Assembly (NCBI RefSeq): GCF_900114715.1
Contig: NZ_FOTY01000004.1
Location: 1 to 64,000 of the forward strand
Direction of reading: 5' to 3'
DNA: 64,000 nt
Origin: Salibacterium qingdaonense
GTDB taxonomy: Bacteria; Bacillota; Bacilli; Bacillales; Marinococcaceae
Part shown: one piece after another, positions 26,392 through 34,285 of the stretch
How the letters are laid out: each line of letters opens with the position of its first letter
Numbering within the stretch: position 1 is the stretch's first letter
The notes under the pieces: model-generated
Databases searched by the model: none
Seen by the model: only the letters and a program-made list of their open reading frames with translations
What the model was told of the DNA's origin: nothing
Position numbers and translations under genes: made by a program

Positions 26392-26721
26392 TCAGTCTTC
26401 GTTATTGTCCGGTGCGTTATCTTTATACTGTTCAAGTTTATTTTCCAGCTCATGAAGTTTGGTTTCAATCCGTTCAATGTCGGTATCCGAGGCAAGTCCC
26501 AGGTCCCGGAAGGCATCTCTTGCTTTATCTTTTGAGCGTCCGCTCCAGTCCGATTCCATATGTTTCCCGCGTTCTATCAGTTCTTGTTTCCACTGCTCGG
26601 CTTCCCGTGGTGTAATTCTGCCGCGTGTAACCAGATCGTCAATATACGTTTGAACTTTTTCTTTTCCGTAGGAAGCAGCGCCGAGACCGAGAAAAAATCC
26701 TTTTTTCAGCATATCATTCAT
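26392..26721 (-). CDS. Phasin-like coiled-coil protein
   Basis: A 109-residue protein resembling the phasin/PhaF-like family. A hydrophobic N-terminal helix with glycines (LKKGFFLGLGAASYGKEKV) is followed by VTRGRITPREAEQWKQELIERG. The C-terminal half is charged coiled coil (DIERIETKLHELENKLEQ) with an Asp/Asn tail. It lacks a signal peptide. A GGGGAGG ribosome site precedes ATG 26721. It lies just before the ABC1 kinase gene and probably shares its transcript. No PHA synthase genes are seen in this window, so granule binding is only inferred. Confidence 0.65.
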   Translation of the reverse strand: MNDMLKKGFFLGLGAASYGKEKVQTYIDDLVTRGRITPREAEQWKQELIERGKHMESDWSGRSKDKARDAFRDLGLASDTDIERIETKLHELENKLEQYKDNAPDNNED

Positions 26722-26870
26722 TACATTTTCCTCCCCAGTTTTATTTTCAGCAGTTTCGTTGTGTTTGGCTGTATGATTTTCTACAATAGAAAAGAACGTC
26801 CTGAAAAAGGCTCACCTGAAAATAGAATACTCTATTCAGACAAGCCTGCAGGGAAATATAATTAAAGTCC

Positions 26871-27050
26871 TTACCCGTTGTCGCGGAGCATGGAATAAAT
26901 GAAGAATACAAGGACGATCACCGATATGACAGACAGTCCTGCTATTAAGCTGTTGTCCGCGTCATTCCAGGCGTTTACCGAGGATGCTGATGCTGCAGCC
27001 GGTATAGTGAAGATCATCAGGGCAAGCAGTACTGCACTGAGTCTTTTCAT
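26871..27050 (-). CDS. Small exported single-span membrane protein
   Basis: A 59-residue protein with a clear signal peptide (MKRLSAVLLALMIFTIPAAASAS) and a second hydrophobic segment near the C-terminus (AGLSVISVIVLVFFIYSML). Start 27050 is chosen over an in-frame ATG at 27089 because AGGAGG sits 9 bases before it. I do not recognise a family. A Fur-box-like inverted repeat lies about 60-75 bases upstream, in the likely promoter area. Confidence 0.65.
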   Translation of the reverse strand: MKRLSAVLLALMIFTIPAAASASSVNAWNDADNSLIAGLSVISVIVLVFFIYSMLRDNG

Positions 27051-27100
27051 TAAAAAGGCCTCCTTCATTGTGTTGTCTTTTATGTACATTGGTTAAAACA

Positions 27101-27136
27101 CTTCACCTTAGTATATGATTATCATACATGGTGAAG
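27101..27136. promoter_or_regulatory. Fur-box-like inverted repeat
   Basis: Outer arms CTTCACC (27101-27107) and GGTGAAG (27130-27136) enclose TATGATTATCATA (27114-27126). The minus strand reads ATGATAATCAT, a core shared with the consensus Fur/PerR/Zur box. It lies in the divergent gap between the 59-residue exported protein and ilvA. Binding is a hypothesis from the pattern only. Confidence 0.4.
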
Positions 27137-27261
27137 CAGAAAAGAAACAATAGTAATACCTCTTTTTATTATATCCGCGGAAACACAATTTATCAATCCG
27201 CAAACGGACATCTTCACGTTCATTTCAAGTGTACGGAACAGTCGTTAGGGCGTACGTATCA

Positions 27262-27270
27262 TGTTACAAT
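27262..27270 (+). promoter_or_regulatory. Candidate extended -10 promoter for ilvA
   Basis: TG-T-TACAAT at 27262-27270 lies about 70 bases before the ilvA start. No good -35 is visible 17 bases upstream. No T-box or leader peptide was recognised in the 250-base gap. Confidence 0.35.
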
Positions 27271-27340
27271 AAAAAAGTGTATAAAGAAGTATAATGTAAA
27301 ATGTATCCGGAAATGCAGCGACAGGAAAGGAAAATGAGAA

Positions 27341-28588
27341 ATGCCAGGGATTCATATAGAAGACATCATAATAGCCAATCAAACACTAAAGGATGTAGTC
27401 ACACATACACCACTGCAGAAAAATCAGGTTCTTTCCGAACGTTATGGTGCCAATGTGTATTTAAAAAGAGAAGATCTTCAGGTTGTACGCTCCTTTAAAA
27501 TCCGTGGGGCTTACTATCTTATGCAGAGTTTATCAGAAGAAACACTTAAAAATGGTGTGGTATGTGCGAGTGCAGGAAACCACGCCCAGGGGGTTGCCTA
27601 TTCGTGCAAGGCGCTGAAAGTAAAAGGAAAAATTTTCATGCCGACGACAACCCCGAAACAGAAAATAGGACAGGTTAAATTATTCGGAAAAGAATATGTC
27701 GATGTCGTTATCACCGGTGACACGTTTGATGATTCGTACCAGGAAGCGATGGCGTGCAAAGAGGAAAACGATATGGCTTTTATTCATCCGTTCAATAATG
27801 AAAAGATTATTGCCGGACAAGGTACGGTAGGAATGGAAATTATGAATGATATTGAAGAACCGATTGACTATTTGTTCTGCACGATTGGCGGAGGCGGACT
27901 CATTTCGGGCATTGGAACGTACGTTAAATCGATTTCGCCTGAAACAAAAGTGATCGGCACTGAACCCGGTGGAGCTCCGGGCATGAAAGAGTCAATTGAA
28001 AAAAGTGGAGTGGTGGAGCTTCAGGACATGGACAAGTTTGTGGACGGTGCGGCCGTGAAACGGGTCGGTGATATACCTTATGAAGTGTGCCGCGGTCTGC
28101 TTGATGATATTTCTCTCGTTCCGGAAGGGAAAATCTGTTCAACGATTCTTGAATTGTATAACGAAAACGCTCTGGTGGCTGAACCTGCCGGTGCTATGCC
28201 TATTTCAGCACTCGATTTTTATAAGGAAGAGATTAAAGGAAAAACTGTTGTATGTGTTGTGAGCGGCGGGAATAATGATATCGGCCGTATGGAGGAAATG
28301 CGGGAGAAATCACTCCGCTACGAAGGGCTGCAGCATTATTTTCTCATCAACTTTCCACAACGTGCCGGTGCGCTGCGTGAATTTCTTCATGAAGTGCTTG
28401 GTCCCGATGATGATATTACGAGGTTTGAATACACAAAGAAAAACAACAAATCAACCGGACCGGCCCTTGTTGGTATTGAACTGGCCGATCCCGGTGATTA
28501 TGATCAGCTTATTAAGCAGCTGGAGAAGAAAAACTTCCAGTATAACGAAATTAATAAAGAAGAAAGCCTTTTTCATTTTCTCATTTAA
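27341..28588 (+). CDS. ilvA: Threonine deaminase (biosynthetic)
   Basis: A 415-residue PLP enzyme that converts threonine to 2-oxobutyrate and ammonia, the entry to isoleucine synthesis. The PLP lysine is Lys53 in VVRSFKIRGAYYLM. The glycine-rich phosphate loop is TIGGGGLISG, and SAGNHAQGVA is also conserved. The C-terminal 90 residues form one ACT-like regulatory domain, as in Bacillus IlvA (422 aa), so isoleucine feedback is likely. The family start MPGIHIEDI follows an AGGAAA ribosome site. It stands apart from other ilv genes in this window. Confidence 0.93.
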   Translation: MPGIHIEDIIIANQTLKDVVTHTPLQKNQVLSERYGANVYLKREDLQVVRSFKIRGAYYLMQSLSEETLKNGVVCASAGNHAQGVAYSCKALKVKGKIFMPTTTPKQKIGQVKLFGKEYVDVVITGDTFDDSYQEAMACKEENDMAFIHPFNNEKIIAGQGTVGMEIMNDIEEPIDYLFCTIGGGGLISGIGTYVKSISPETKVIGTEPGGAPGMKESIEKSGVVELQDMDKFVDGAAVKRVGDIPYEVCRGLLDDISLVPEGKICSTILELYNENALVAEPAGAMPISALDFYKEEIKGKTVVCVVSGGNNDIGRMEEMREKSLRYEGLQHYFLINFPQRAGALREFLHEVLGPDDDITRFEYTKKNNKSTGPALVGIELADPGDYDQLIKQLEKKNFQYNEINKEESLFHFLI

Positions 28589-28621
28589 TCAAGGCAGAAG
28601 AAGAGGGAGGAGGGCAGAATC

Positions 28622-29374
28622 TTGATTATCAATGAAGAGGAAACTTTCTATGAATGCATACCTCAGCATGAGCATGCCCGGATTTCTGGTGAGATCATAA
28701 AACGATGGGCGGATGAAGCTGTGAGACACGGCCCGTATTGGAACGAGCTGGTTCTGGCTGTCCGGGAACACGACCGGGCATGGATTCCACTGGACAAGAA
28801 TCCGCTTACGGATGAAAAAGGCTTTCCTTATGACTTCACCAATTATCCGGAAAAACCAAAAACGGAGGCGTATCAGCGGGGTGTTCTCGAAACTGCCGGT
28901 ATACACCGCTATTGTGGTCTTTTAGTCAGCCGGCACTATGCTGCTTTTTTTGAAAAAGCACTGACAGAAACCGGGACCAGGTTTCGTAAGCAGGAAAAAG
29001 ACCGGCAGCAGAAATGGCGCGTGGAGCTCCAGGAGCCGGATACGGAAGATTTTCATTTGAAGCTCCTGCAGTTTTGTGATGACCTTTCCTTGTATTTGTG
29101 TACGAACATTCCGGGAGCATCTAAAGAGAAAGAAAACACTTGGTTCAAAAACGGGTTCCGGCAGCATTTTGATTTTCTGAACAAGGAGACGATCCAGGCG
29201 GAATTCAACGGAAAGCAAAACGTGCGTGTCACTCCTTTTCCGATGCAGACTGCGCTTGACATTGCCATCCACGGCAGACAGGTTTTAAAAGAAGAAGCAG
29301 AGGAAAAAGGGTTTTCCGAGGCTTTCCAAAAAAGCGCCCTGCACACAAGACATTTCCGCGTGCATGGTGGATAA
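28622..29374 (+). CDS. DUF3891 family protein
   Basis: A 250-residue soluble protein with several conserved His/Asp segments (AVREHDRAWIP, IHRYCGLLVSRHYA, LLQFCDDLSLYLC) that resemble the DUF3891 pattern and suggest an HD-like metal site. The function is unknown. It starts with TTG 28622, supported by AGGAGGG at 28608-28614 with 7-base spacing. The next gene begins 26 bases downstream, so the two may be co-transcribed, perhaps with ilvA read-through, as no terminator separates them. Confidence 0.7.
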   Translation: MIINEEETFYECIPQHEHARISGEIIKRWADEAVRHGPYWNELVLAVREHDRAWIPLDKNPLTDEKGFPYDFTNYPEKPKTEAYQRGVLETAGIHRYCGLLVSRHYAAFFEKALTETGTRFRKQEKDRQQKWRVELQEPDTEDFHLKLLQFCDDLSLYLCTNIPGASKEKENTWFKNGFRQHFDFLNKETIQAEFNGKQNVRVTPFPMQTALDIAIHGRQVLKEEAEEKGFSEAFQKSALHTRHFRVHGG

Positions 29375-29400
29375 TTGAAGGTTGTAGAAAGGAGAATAAG

Positions 29401-29922
29401 ATGTCCTTAGACAAAAAAAGAATCATTGAGCTCGTTGAGGAAGATTTTGAAGATCTGGAACTCTGGGTGCCGGTTATGAGACTAAGGGAAGAAGGAATAG
29501 ATGTTGTATTAACCGGAAAAGAAAAAGGGAAAATTTATTATGGTAAACACGGGGTTCCAGTGGAAGCAGAAGCTTCGTTTGATGCTGTTTCCCCCGCAGA
29601 ATACGACGGAATTCTCGTGCCCGGCGGCTGGGCGCCGGACAAACTGAGGCGCTATCCGGAAGTCATTGAAATGGTGCGCCATATGGAACATCATCAAAAA
29701 CTGATAGGTCAGATATGCCATGCCGGATGGGTTCTTATTTCGGCGGATATCCTTACTGATAAGAAAGTGACGAGTACCCCGGGCATCAAAGATGATATGA
29801 AAAACGCAGGAGCCGTCTGGTATGATGAAGAAGTGGTCATCGACGGCCACCTTGTATCCAGCCGGCGTCCGCCGGATATACCTGCATACTGCCGGGGGCT
29901 CGTTCAATCGCTGAAAAAGTGA
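29401..29922 (+). CDS. DJ-1/PfpI family protein
   Basis: A 173-residue class I glutamine-amidotransferase-like protein. The nucleophile elbow IGQICHAGWVL carries Cys106 next to His107, and LVPGGWAPDKLR forms part of the active-site pocket. This is the PfpI/YfkM (general stress protein 18) subgroup, whose members are described variously as proteases, glyoxalases or protein deglycases. Stress repair of carbonyl damage would fit with methylglyoxal synthase and bacillithiol genes elsewhere in the window, but that is inference. It is followed by two thioredoxin-fold genes on the same strand. Confidence 0.85.
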   Translation: MSLDKKRIIELVEEDFEDLELWVPVMRLREEGIDVVLTGKEKGKIYYGKHGVPVEAEASFDAVSPAEYDGILVPGGWAPDKLRRYPEVIEMVRHMEHHQKLIGQICHAGWVLISADILTDKKVTSTPGIKDDMKNAGAVWYDEEVVIDGHLVSSRRPPDIPAYCRGLVQSLKK

Positions 29923-29968
29923 CAGCCAGCAAAACAAAAGTCGATAGATCCGGATTAGAGGAGTTATC

Positions 29969-30328
29969 ATGAAAGAAGTTTCTGCACAGGAAATCCAGGC
30001 AATAACAAACAATGGCAGAACAGCGGCGGTTTTTTTCTACACTCCATTATGCGGAACATGTCAGATGGCATCGCAGATGACAGGTTACGTGGAAACTATT
30101 TTCGATGCCGATTTCCTGCAGGCTGATATAAACACGATGCCTGTTACCGCCCAGGAAGAAGAGATCCGCAGTGTGCCCTGTCTAAAAGTGTTTAACGAGG
30201 GCAGAATTGTACGTACAATCTATGCATTTGAATCGATCCCATCTTTGCTGAAAAGACTGCATGGTCTGCTGCCGCTGATGGAAATAAAGGAGGAACAGGA
30301 CAATGAAGGAAGCGAAAACAGCACCTGA
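29969..30328 (+). CDS. Thioredoxin-like protein (CGTC)
   Basis: A 119-residue thioredoxin fold with the active site CGTC (Cys28, Cys31) in FFYTPLCGTCQMA and a cis-proline-like segment near VPCLKVF. There is no signal peptide or membrane segment, so it acts in the cytosol. It overlaps the following TlpA-like gene by 26 bases, which suggests coupled translation and joint action. Confidence 0.82.
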   Translation: MKEVSAQEIQAITNNGRTAAVFFYTPLCGTCQMASQMTGYVETIFDADFLQADINTMPVTAQEEEIRSVPCLKVFNEGRIVRTIYAFESIPSLLKRLHGLLPLMEIKEEQDNEGSENST

Positions 30329-30737
30329 TTTTGAACTTTCAACGCTTGGCGGGGAAAATCAGGTACGCTTACATGAATGGAAGGGTAAACCGGTAATGCT
30401 TACATTTTGGGCATCATGGTGTCCGGATTCGCACCGTGATCTCGCAAAAAAACAGTCTTTTTATGAAAATCTGGATCAGGATAAGATTCAGTTTCTGACT
30501 GTTAATGTAACCGGCAGAGAAGGATCTGCCGAAGCTCCTGCCCAATTCATGGAGGAGAATGGATATACGTTTCCGGTGCTTTGCGATGTGAATACGAAAA
30601 CGTATGATAAGTATCAATGCATGGGTGTGCCGACAACGTTCATTCTTGATGAAGACCTCCGCATTATCAATCGTTTCAATGATAAGGCGGCTTTTGTTGA
30701 TATCATTAAAGGAGTGGAACCCTTACTGGTCCGCTGA
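30303..30737 (+). CDS. TlpA/peroxiredoxin-like protein with one active-site Cys
   Basis: A 144-residue AhpC/TSA-Redoxin family protein without signal peptide. The active-site region is TFWASWCPDSHRDL, so the usual WCxPC has become WCPDS: Cys40 is kept and the second cysteine is Ser43. Other cysteines occur near residues 97 and 109, and the cis-Pro is in MGVPTTFI. It could be a monothiol reductase or peroxidase that uses the neighbouring CGTC thioredoxin, or bacillithiol, as partner. It overlaps that gene by 26 bases and ends at a terminator. Confidence 0.8.
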   Translation: MKEAKTAPDFELSTLGGENQVRLHEWKGKPVMLTFWASWCPDSHRDLAKKQSFYENLDQDKIQFLTVNVTGREGSAEAPAQFMEENGYTFPVLCDVNTKTYDKYQCMGVPTTFILDEDLRIINRFNDKAAFVDIIKGVEPLLVR

Positions 30738-30746
30738 TAAGGTAAA

Positions 30747-30783
30747 AAAACGAAGCCCGGTTCCGGCCGGACTTCGTTTTTTA
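30747..30783. terminator. Intrinsic terminator after the TlpA-like gene
   Basis: AAAACGAAG (30747-30755) pairs with CTTCGTTTT (30772-30780), with an inner GC-rich part, followed by T's. Because A's precede the stem, it may also serve the convergent phosphoesterase gene. Confidence 0.85.
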
Positions 30784-30828
30784 CGAAATACTTTATATTT
30801 TCCAGAGGCTGCACGGGGAAATAACGTC

Positions 30829-31557
30829 TTATGACGGCTTTGTTCCATTCTTAATGACCTGTTTCATCTGGCTGCTGTTTGGATAATCATTGGCATCATA
30901 CTGCGCGGTTACCCGCTCGTTGTCATAGTCAACCCGGTGAATGGAAGCTTCAAATTCACCATTTTCAATGTGAAGCAGAACGTAAGACGGCCGTGGATCA
31001 CCATCGAAAGGAAGACCTACACTGCCGGTGTTGATGAATGTTTTTCCACCTGCTTTTCGAATGTAGGGGGTGTGAATATGACCGTAGACAACAATATCGG
31101 CGTCCGGCTCGGTGCCGAGTGTATGAAGAAGAGCTTCATCGGAAGCGTCGGCAGAAACAGCATCAAAAAGGTTATCCGGTACAGCGTGAAAGGCATGAAG
31201 GGTGACAGATTCATCATACGTATCCAGAAAGTGCTCCGGCAGCTGATCCAGATAATGAATATCATCACTGCTCAGGCGTTCTACCGTCCAATCCTGTTCC
31301 TGGTTCATAAGCGCAAGCGCAGAGTCTGGAACTTCTCCTTCCCTGACTCCGCGTACAACCCACTGGTCGGCATTACCTTTCAGTACTTTTGCAGGGGTGG
31401 AGCGGACGGTTTCCAAGGCGTTTTTAGGTTCAGGTCCGCGATAGCACAGGTCTCCAAGAATGTACATTTGATCAATATTCTTCTCTTTTAAATCATTCAG
31501 CACTGCTTTCAGCGCGCGGGCGTTACCGTGGATATCAGACAATAATGCAATATTCAT
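30829..31557 (-). CDS. Metallophosphoesterase (YfcE/MJ0936-like)
   Basis: A 242-residue calcineurin-like phosphoesterase. Metal-binding motifs appear in order: DIHGN (Asp8, His10), ILGDLCYRGP, KGNADQW and YGHIHTPY, then NTGSVGLP. Relatives hydrolyse phosphodiesters, nucleotides or Ap4A; the substrate cannot be told here. The frame is open 32 codons upstream, but ATG 31557 is preceded by AGGAGG and begins the family N-terminus MNIALLSDIHGN. Confidence 0.87.
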   Translation of the reverse strand: MNIALLSDIHGNARALKAVLNDLKEKNIDQMYILGDLCYRGPEPKNALETVRSTPAKVLKGNADQWVVRGVREGEVPDSALALMNQEQDWTVERLSSDDIHYLDQLPEHFLDTYDESVTLHAFHAVPDNLFDAVSADASDEALLHTLGTEPDADIVVYGHIHTPYIRKAGGKTFINTGSVGLPFDGDPRPSYVLLHIENGEFEASIHRVDYDNERVTAQYDANDYPNSSQMKQVIKNGTKPS

Positions 31558-31751
31558 AAAAGCATCCTCCTTTAAGCAAAGATTCAGAGCTTTCTTTTTC
31601 ATTATACATGAGACAACGGAGCTGTCATAACGATTTTCACAGGATCCGCCCAATTGGAAGAAACAATAATCATTGTGTTACAATCATTCATATCTATAAC
31701 TCAGACGTGCCGGACTTACACATATCATATAGTAAAGAGAGGAGAGAGACG

Positions 31752-32891
31752 ATGAACATTATATCCATAGAACCAACCCCAAGCCCTAATACGATGAAAT
31801 TGATTATGGATGAATCGCTCCCGTCAGGGAAAAGCAATAACTATAAAGCAGACAATAAAGAAGAAGCACCGGACTTTATCCGGCCAATACTCGAAATCGA
31901 GGGGATTACGGGGATCTACCATGTGTCCGACTTTATGGCTCTGGAACGTCATCCTAAAGCGGAATGGGAAGGACTGCTCGCTCAGGTGCGGAGTATTTTC
32001 GGAGAGGACGCTGAAACAAAAGAGACGACGATGGAAATGGATGATGCGTTTGGAGAAGTGCAGGTGCAGCTGCAGATGTTTAAAGATATTCCCATGCAGA
32101 TCAAGGTAACATCCGGAGATGAAGAAAAACGAAAAGGGCTTCCGGAACGCTTTCAGGAAGCTGCGTTTCAAGCTCAGACCGAAGACGATAATATTGTTAT
32201 GCAGCGCCGTTGGGAAGATCACAGCCGTCGTTACGGCGACAATCTCGATGATATAGCGGAAGAAGCAGCAGAGGAAACATCAGCTGCTTATCCCAAAGAA
32301 CGCCTTCATACTCTCGTGCAGCTTTCTTTGTCAGGGGAAGAGAATGCCCGCGAGTTTGAAGATCGGTTTATTGACGTGACACCCGAAATGCTGGATGATC
32401 CGGATTGGCGGAGCCGGTATGCCGCGCTGGATAAAATGAATCCAAAGGAAAAAGATCTTCCTGTTCTTGAAAAAGCGCTGCATGACGAGAAGTCATCGGT
32501 CCGAAGACTTGCTGTAGTTTACATTGGAATGATTGAAAAGCCGATTATTCTGCCGCTTTTGAGACAGGCAATGGATGATAAATCCGTTACCGTACGTCGA
32601 ACAGCTGCCGACTGTTTTTCCGACTTGGGAGACCCGGCAGGCATACCAGCTATGATAGAGGCACTCAACGATAAAAACAAACTTGTGCGTTGGAGAGCGG
32701 CCATGTTTTTGTATGAAGTAGGAGATGAAACAGCCATAGAGCCACTTCGTGAAACCGCGAACGATTCTGCATTTGAAGTAGCCCTGCAGGCTGGTCTTGC
32801 TCTGAAACGTATTGAAGAAGGAAAGCAGGCTGAAGGTTCGGTCTGGAAACAGATGACCGAAAAAATGCAGGAAGATAAAATGAAAGAGTAG
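31752..32891 (+). CDS. CvfC/YpgR-like protein: Nfu-N domain plus HEAT repeats
   Basis: A 379-residue protein. Residues 1-90 form an Nfu/NifU N-terminal-like domain with PTPSPNTMKLIMDESLP. The middle holds a short acidic segment, and residues about 220-360 form HEAT-like repeats (RRLAVVYIGMIEKP, RRTAADCFSDLGDP, RWRAAMFLYEVGDE). Size and layout match B. subtilis YpgR and the S. aureus conserved virulence factor C. The biochemical role is unclear; the combination suggests an adaptor in iron-sulfur or regulatory complexes. ATG 31752 is used because GGAGAGAG sits just before it. Confidence 0.8.
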   Translation: MNIISIEPTPSPNTMKLIMDESLPSGKSNNYKADNKEEAPDFIRPILEIEGITGIYHVSDFMALERHPKAEWEGLLAQVRSIFGEDAETKETTMEMDDAFGEVQVQLQMFKDIPMQIKVTSGDEEKRKGLPERFQEAAFQAQTEDDNIVMQRRWEDHSRRYGDNLDDIAEEAAEETSAAYPKERLHTLVQLSLSGEENAREFEDRFIDVTPEMLDDPDWRSRYAALDKMNPKEKDLPVLEKALHDEKSSVRRLAVVYIGMIEKPIILPLLRQAMDDKSVTVRRTAADCFSDLGDPAGIPAMIEALNDKNKLVRWRAAMFLYEVGDETAIEPLRETANDSAFEVALQAGLALKRIEEGKQAEGSVWKQMTEKMQEDKMKE

Positions 32892-32948
32892 ATTGACTAC
32901 TGGATGAAAGCATGGTTTCATCCGACTGAAAAGAGGGAGAAGGGCACT

Positions 32949-33158
32949 ATGACGAAAGAGGAATTGAAAAAACAGCTGCAGGAAAAGGAAATGAAAGAAG
33001 CGCTGGAACTGCTTGAAGAAGCGGAGCAGGGTGAACTGGCCGAACTGGAACTGGTGGAGTCCCTTGGTCTGCTTCGTGATGAACATTTGAATAACACGCT
33101 GATCGAAGTACTGCAAAACGAAGGTGTGGAAATTATTTATATCCCTGCAGAAGAGTAG
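32949..33158 (+). CDS. 69-residue acidic protein, sigma-70 region 1.1-like
   Basis: A 69-residue protein, about one third Glu. The N-terminal helix MTKEELKKQLQEKEMKEAL is followed by a segment whose end, NNTLIEVLQNEGVEIIYI, resembles the last helix and strand of sigma-70 region 1.1 (pattern LxxxGIEV). A stand-alone domain of this type could contact RNA polymerase, but the match is weak and short. It starts 57 bases after the CvfC-like gene, with GGGAGAAGGG as ribosome site, and ends just before a terminator, so it is probably the last gene of that unit. Confidence 0.6.
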   Translation: MTKEELKKQLQEKEMKEALELLEEAEQGELAELELVESLGLLRDEHLNNTLIEVLQNEGVEIIYIPAEE

Positions 33159-33161
33159 TAG

Positions 33162-33208
33162 AAAAACGCTTCCGGTTGTCCAAAATGGATAACCGGAAGC
33201 GTTTTTTA
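33162..33208. terminator. Bidirectional intrinsic terminator
   Basis: A 20-bp stem (33162-33181 with 33187-33206) with one G-U pair and loop AAAAT. It shares the core AAACGCTTCCG with two other terminators in the window. It separates two convergent transcription units. Confidence 0.92.
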
Positions 33209-33212
33209 CTTA

Positions 33213-34196
33213 TCAGGATTCGTGGTCTTTGGAGTAGGCGCTTGTGTAAGTGGAAATTCGGCGTACTCCGTTATCGGCTGTAAACTCAAATCGATCATAG
33301 ACGTAATCCTGTGCATCGGATTTCAGCACACGCTCATAATGGTGCTGGACGACCAGTGTAGATGAAGTCGACTGAAACATTAGAAAGTTGACTCCCTTAA
33401 AGGTGGAAGTTCCTTCAGATTGCAGCAGTTCATGCAACAGACGATTGTGGCAGTCCATTAAATCAGACTTTGAGAAACCAAAGTTTTCAAGGTCCTGCAG
33501 CAGACTTCGGCGGGATGGGTGTTCCAGTTCATTCAAAAGAATCGTGAAAGGCTGAAATTGTTCGGTATGAATACGGACATTGTCTCCTTCATTCAAAGTG
33601 ACCGAAGCTCCCGTTTCGTCTTTGAAAGTGAAATTCCGGCTGTGGGAGACTGAATGCCATTTGCCTTTAATCTTCACTTCAAACTCAAACGGACAACCTT
33701 CAAGTTCCAGTTCATCTCCATAAATTGGTTCATAAAGGAACGGACGGCCCTGCTGTTTTTTTATACGGTACGTGACATAGGCAGGTGCCTGTTCTTCGTG
33801 TTCCTGGTTGTTTTCTTCAGGTGCTTCCTCAAATGAGGTTTTTACTTCTTTCCATGTTTCTGCTTCAGATGTGGAAGCATCAGCCGCAGTATAAAGATCT
33901 TCGATAACCTGCTTCAAAGCAGTCTTAACAGTAGCATCAAAGTCACCTTCCGGCTGGTGTCCGGTGCTGTCAATTTTACTCCCGGGGACAACTATACTTT
34001 GTTCCTTCATTTGCAAAATGACCTCTGATCGATGAACAGCTGGTACGTCAAACAGGCCTGTAATGGTCACTTTTCCGGACCATATCTTTTTCGGCGGGGT
34101 CTGGACTTCTTCCAGCCTGCCAAAATATATCCCGTCTTCTCCCTGGTCTACGAGGACCGTGCTGCCTATATGTTTGGAAGCTTCTTGGCGATTCAT
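33213..34196 (-). CDS. Conserved hypothetical protein (DUF2777-like, tentative)
   Basis: A 327-residue soluble protein. The N-terminal 60 residues look like a small beta-barrel (GSTVLVDQGEDGIYFGRLEEV, then WSGKVTITGLFDVP). Then comes a Glu-rich linker (about 125-155), and a mixed C-terminal domain containing HPSRRSLLQDLENFGFS and LVVQHHYERVLKSD. The arrangement resembles what I recall of DUF2777; that identity is uncertain. ATG 34196 is favoured by a GTGAGGG ribosome site; the open frame extends 19 codons more. It is the last of three minus-strand genes headed by telA. Confidence 0.55.
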   Translation of the reverse strand: MNRQEASKHIGSTVLVDQGEDGIYFGRLEEVQTPPKKIWSGKVTITGLFDVPAVHRSEVILQMKEQSIVVPGSKIDSTGHQPEGDFDATVKTALKQVIEDLYTAADASTSEAETWKEVKTSFEEAPEENNQEHEEQAPAYVTYRIKKQQGRPFLYEPIYGDELELEGCPFEFEVKIKGKWHSVSHSRNFTFKDETGASVTLNEGDNVRIHTEQFQPFTILLNELEHPSRRSLLQDLENFGFSKSDLMDCHNRLLHELLQSEGTSTFKGVNFLMFQSTSSTLVVQHHYERVLKSDAQDYVYDRFEFTADNGVRRISTYTSAYSKDHES

Positions 34197-34285
34197 GGTA
34201 ACCCTCACTTTAATAGTAACTTTTCGTTCGATATCTATCTTTATTATACGCAATCGAATGCAGTTTCAGCAAGCCTGACAACCGT

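Noticed and set aside
27128-27337. 69-codon Lys/Cys-rich frame before ilvA
   Set aside because: No ribosome site, and it overlaps the inverted repeat and candidate promoter of ilvA; probably chance.
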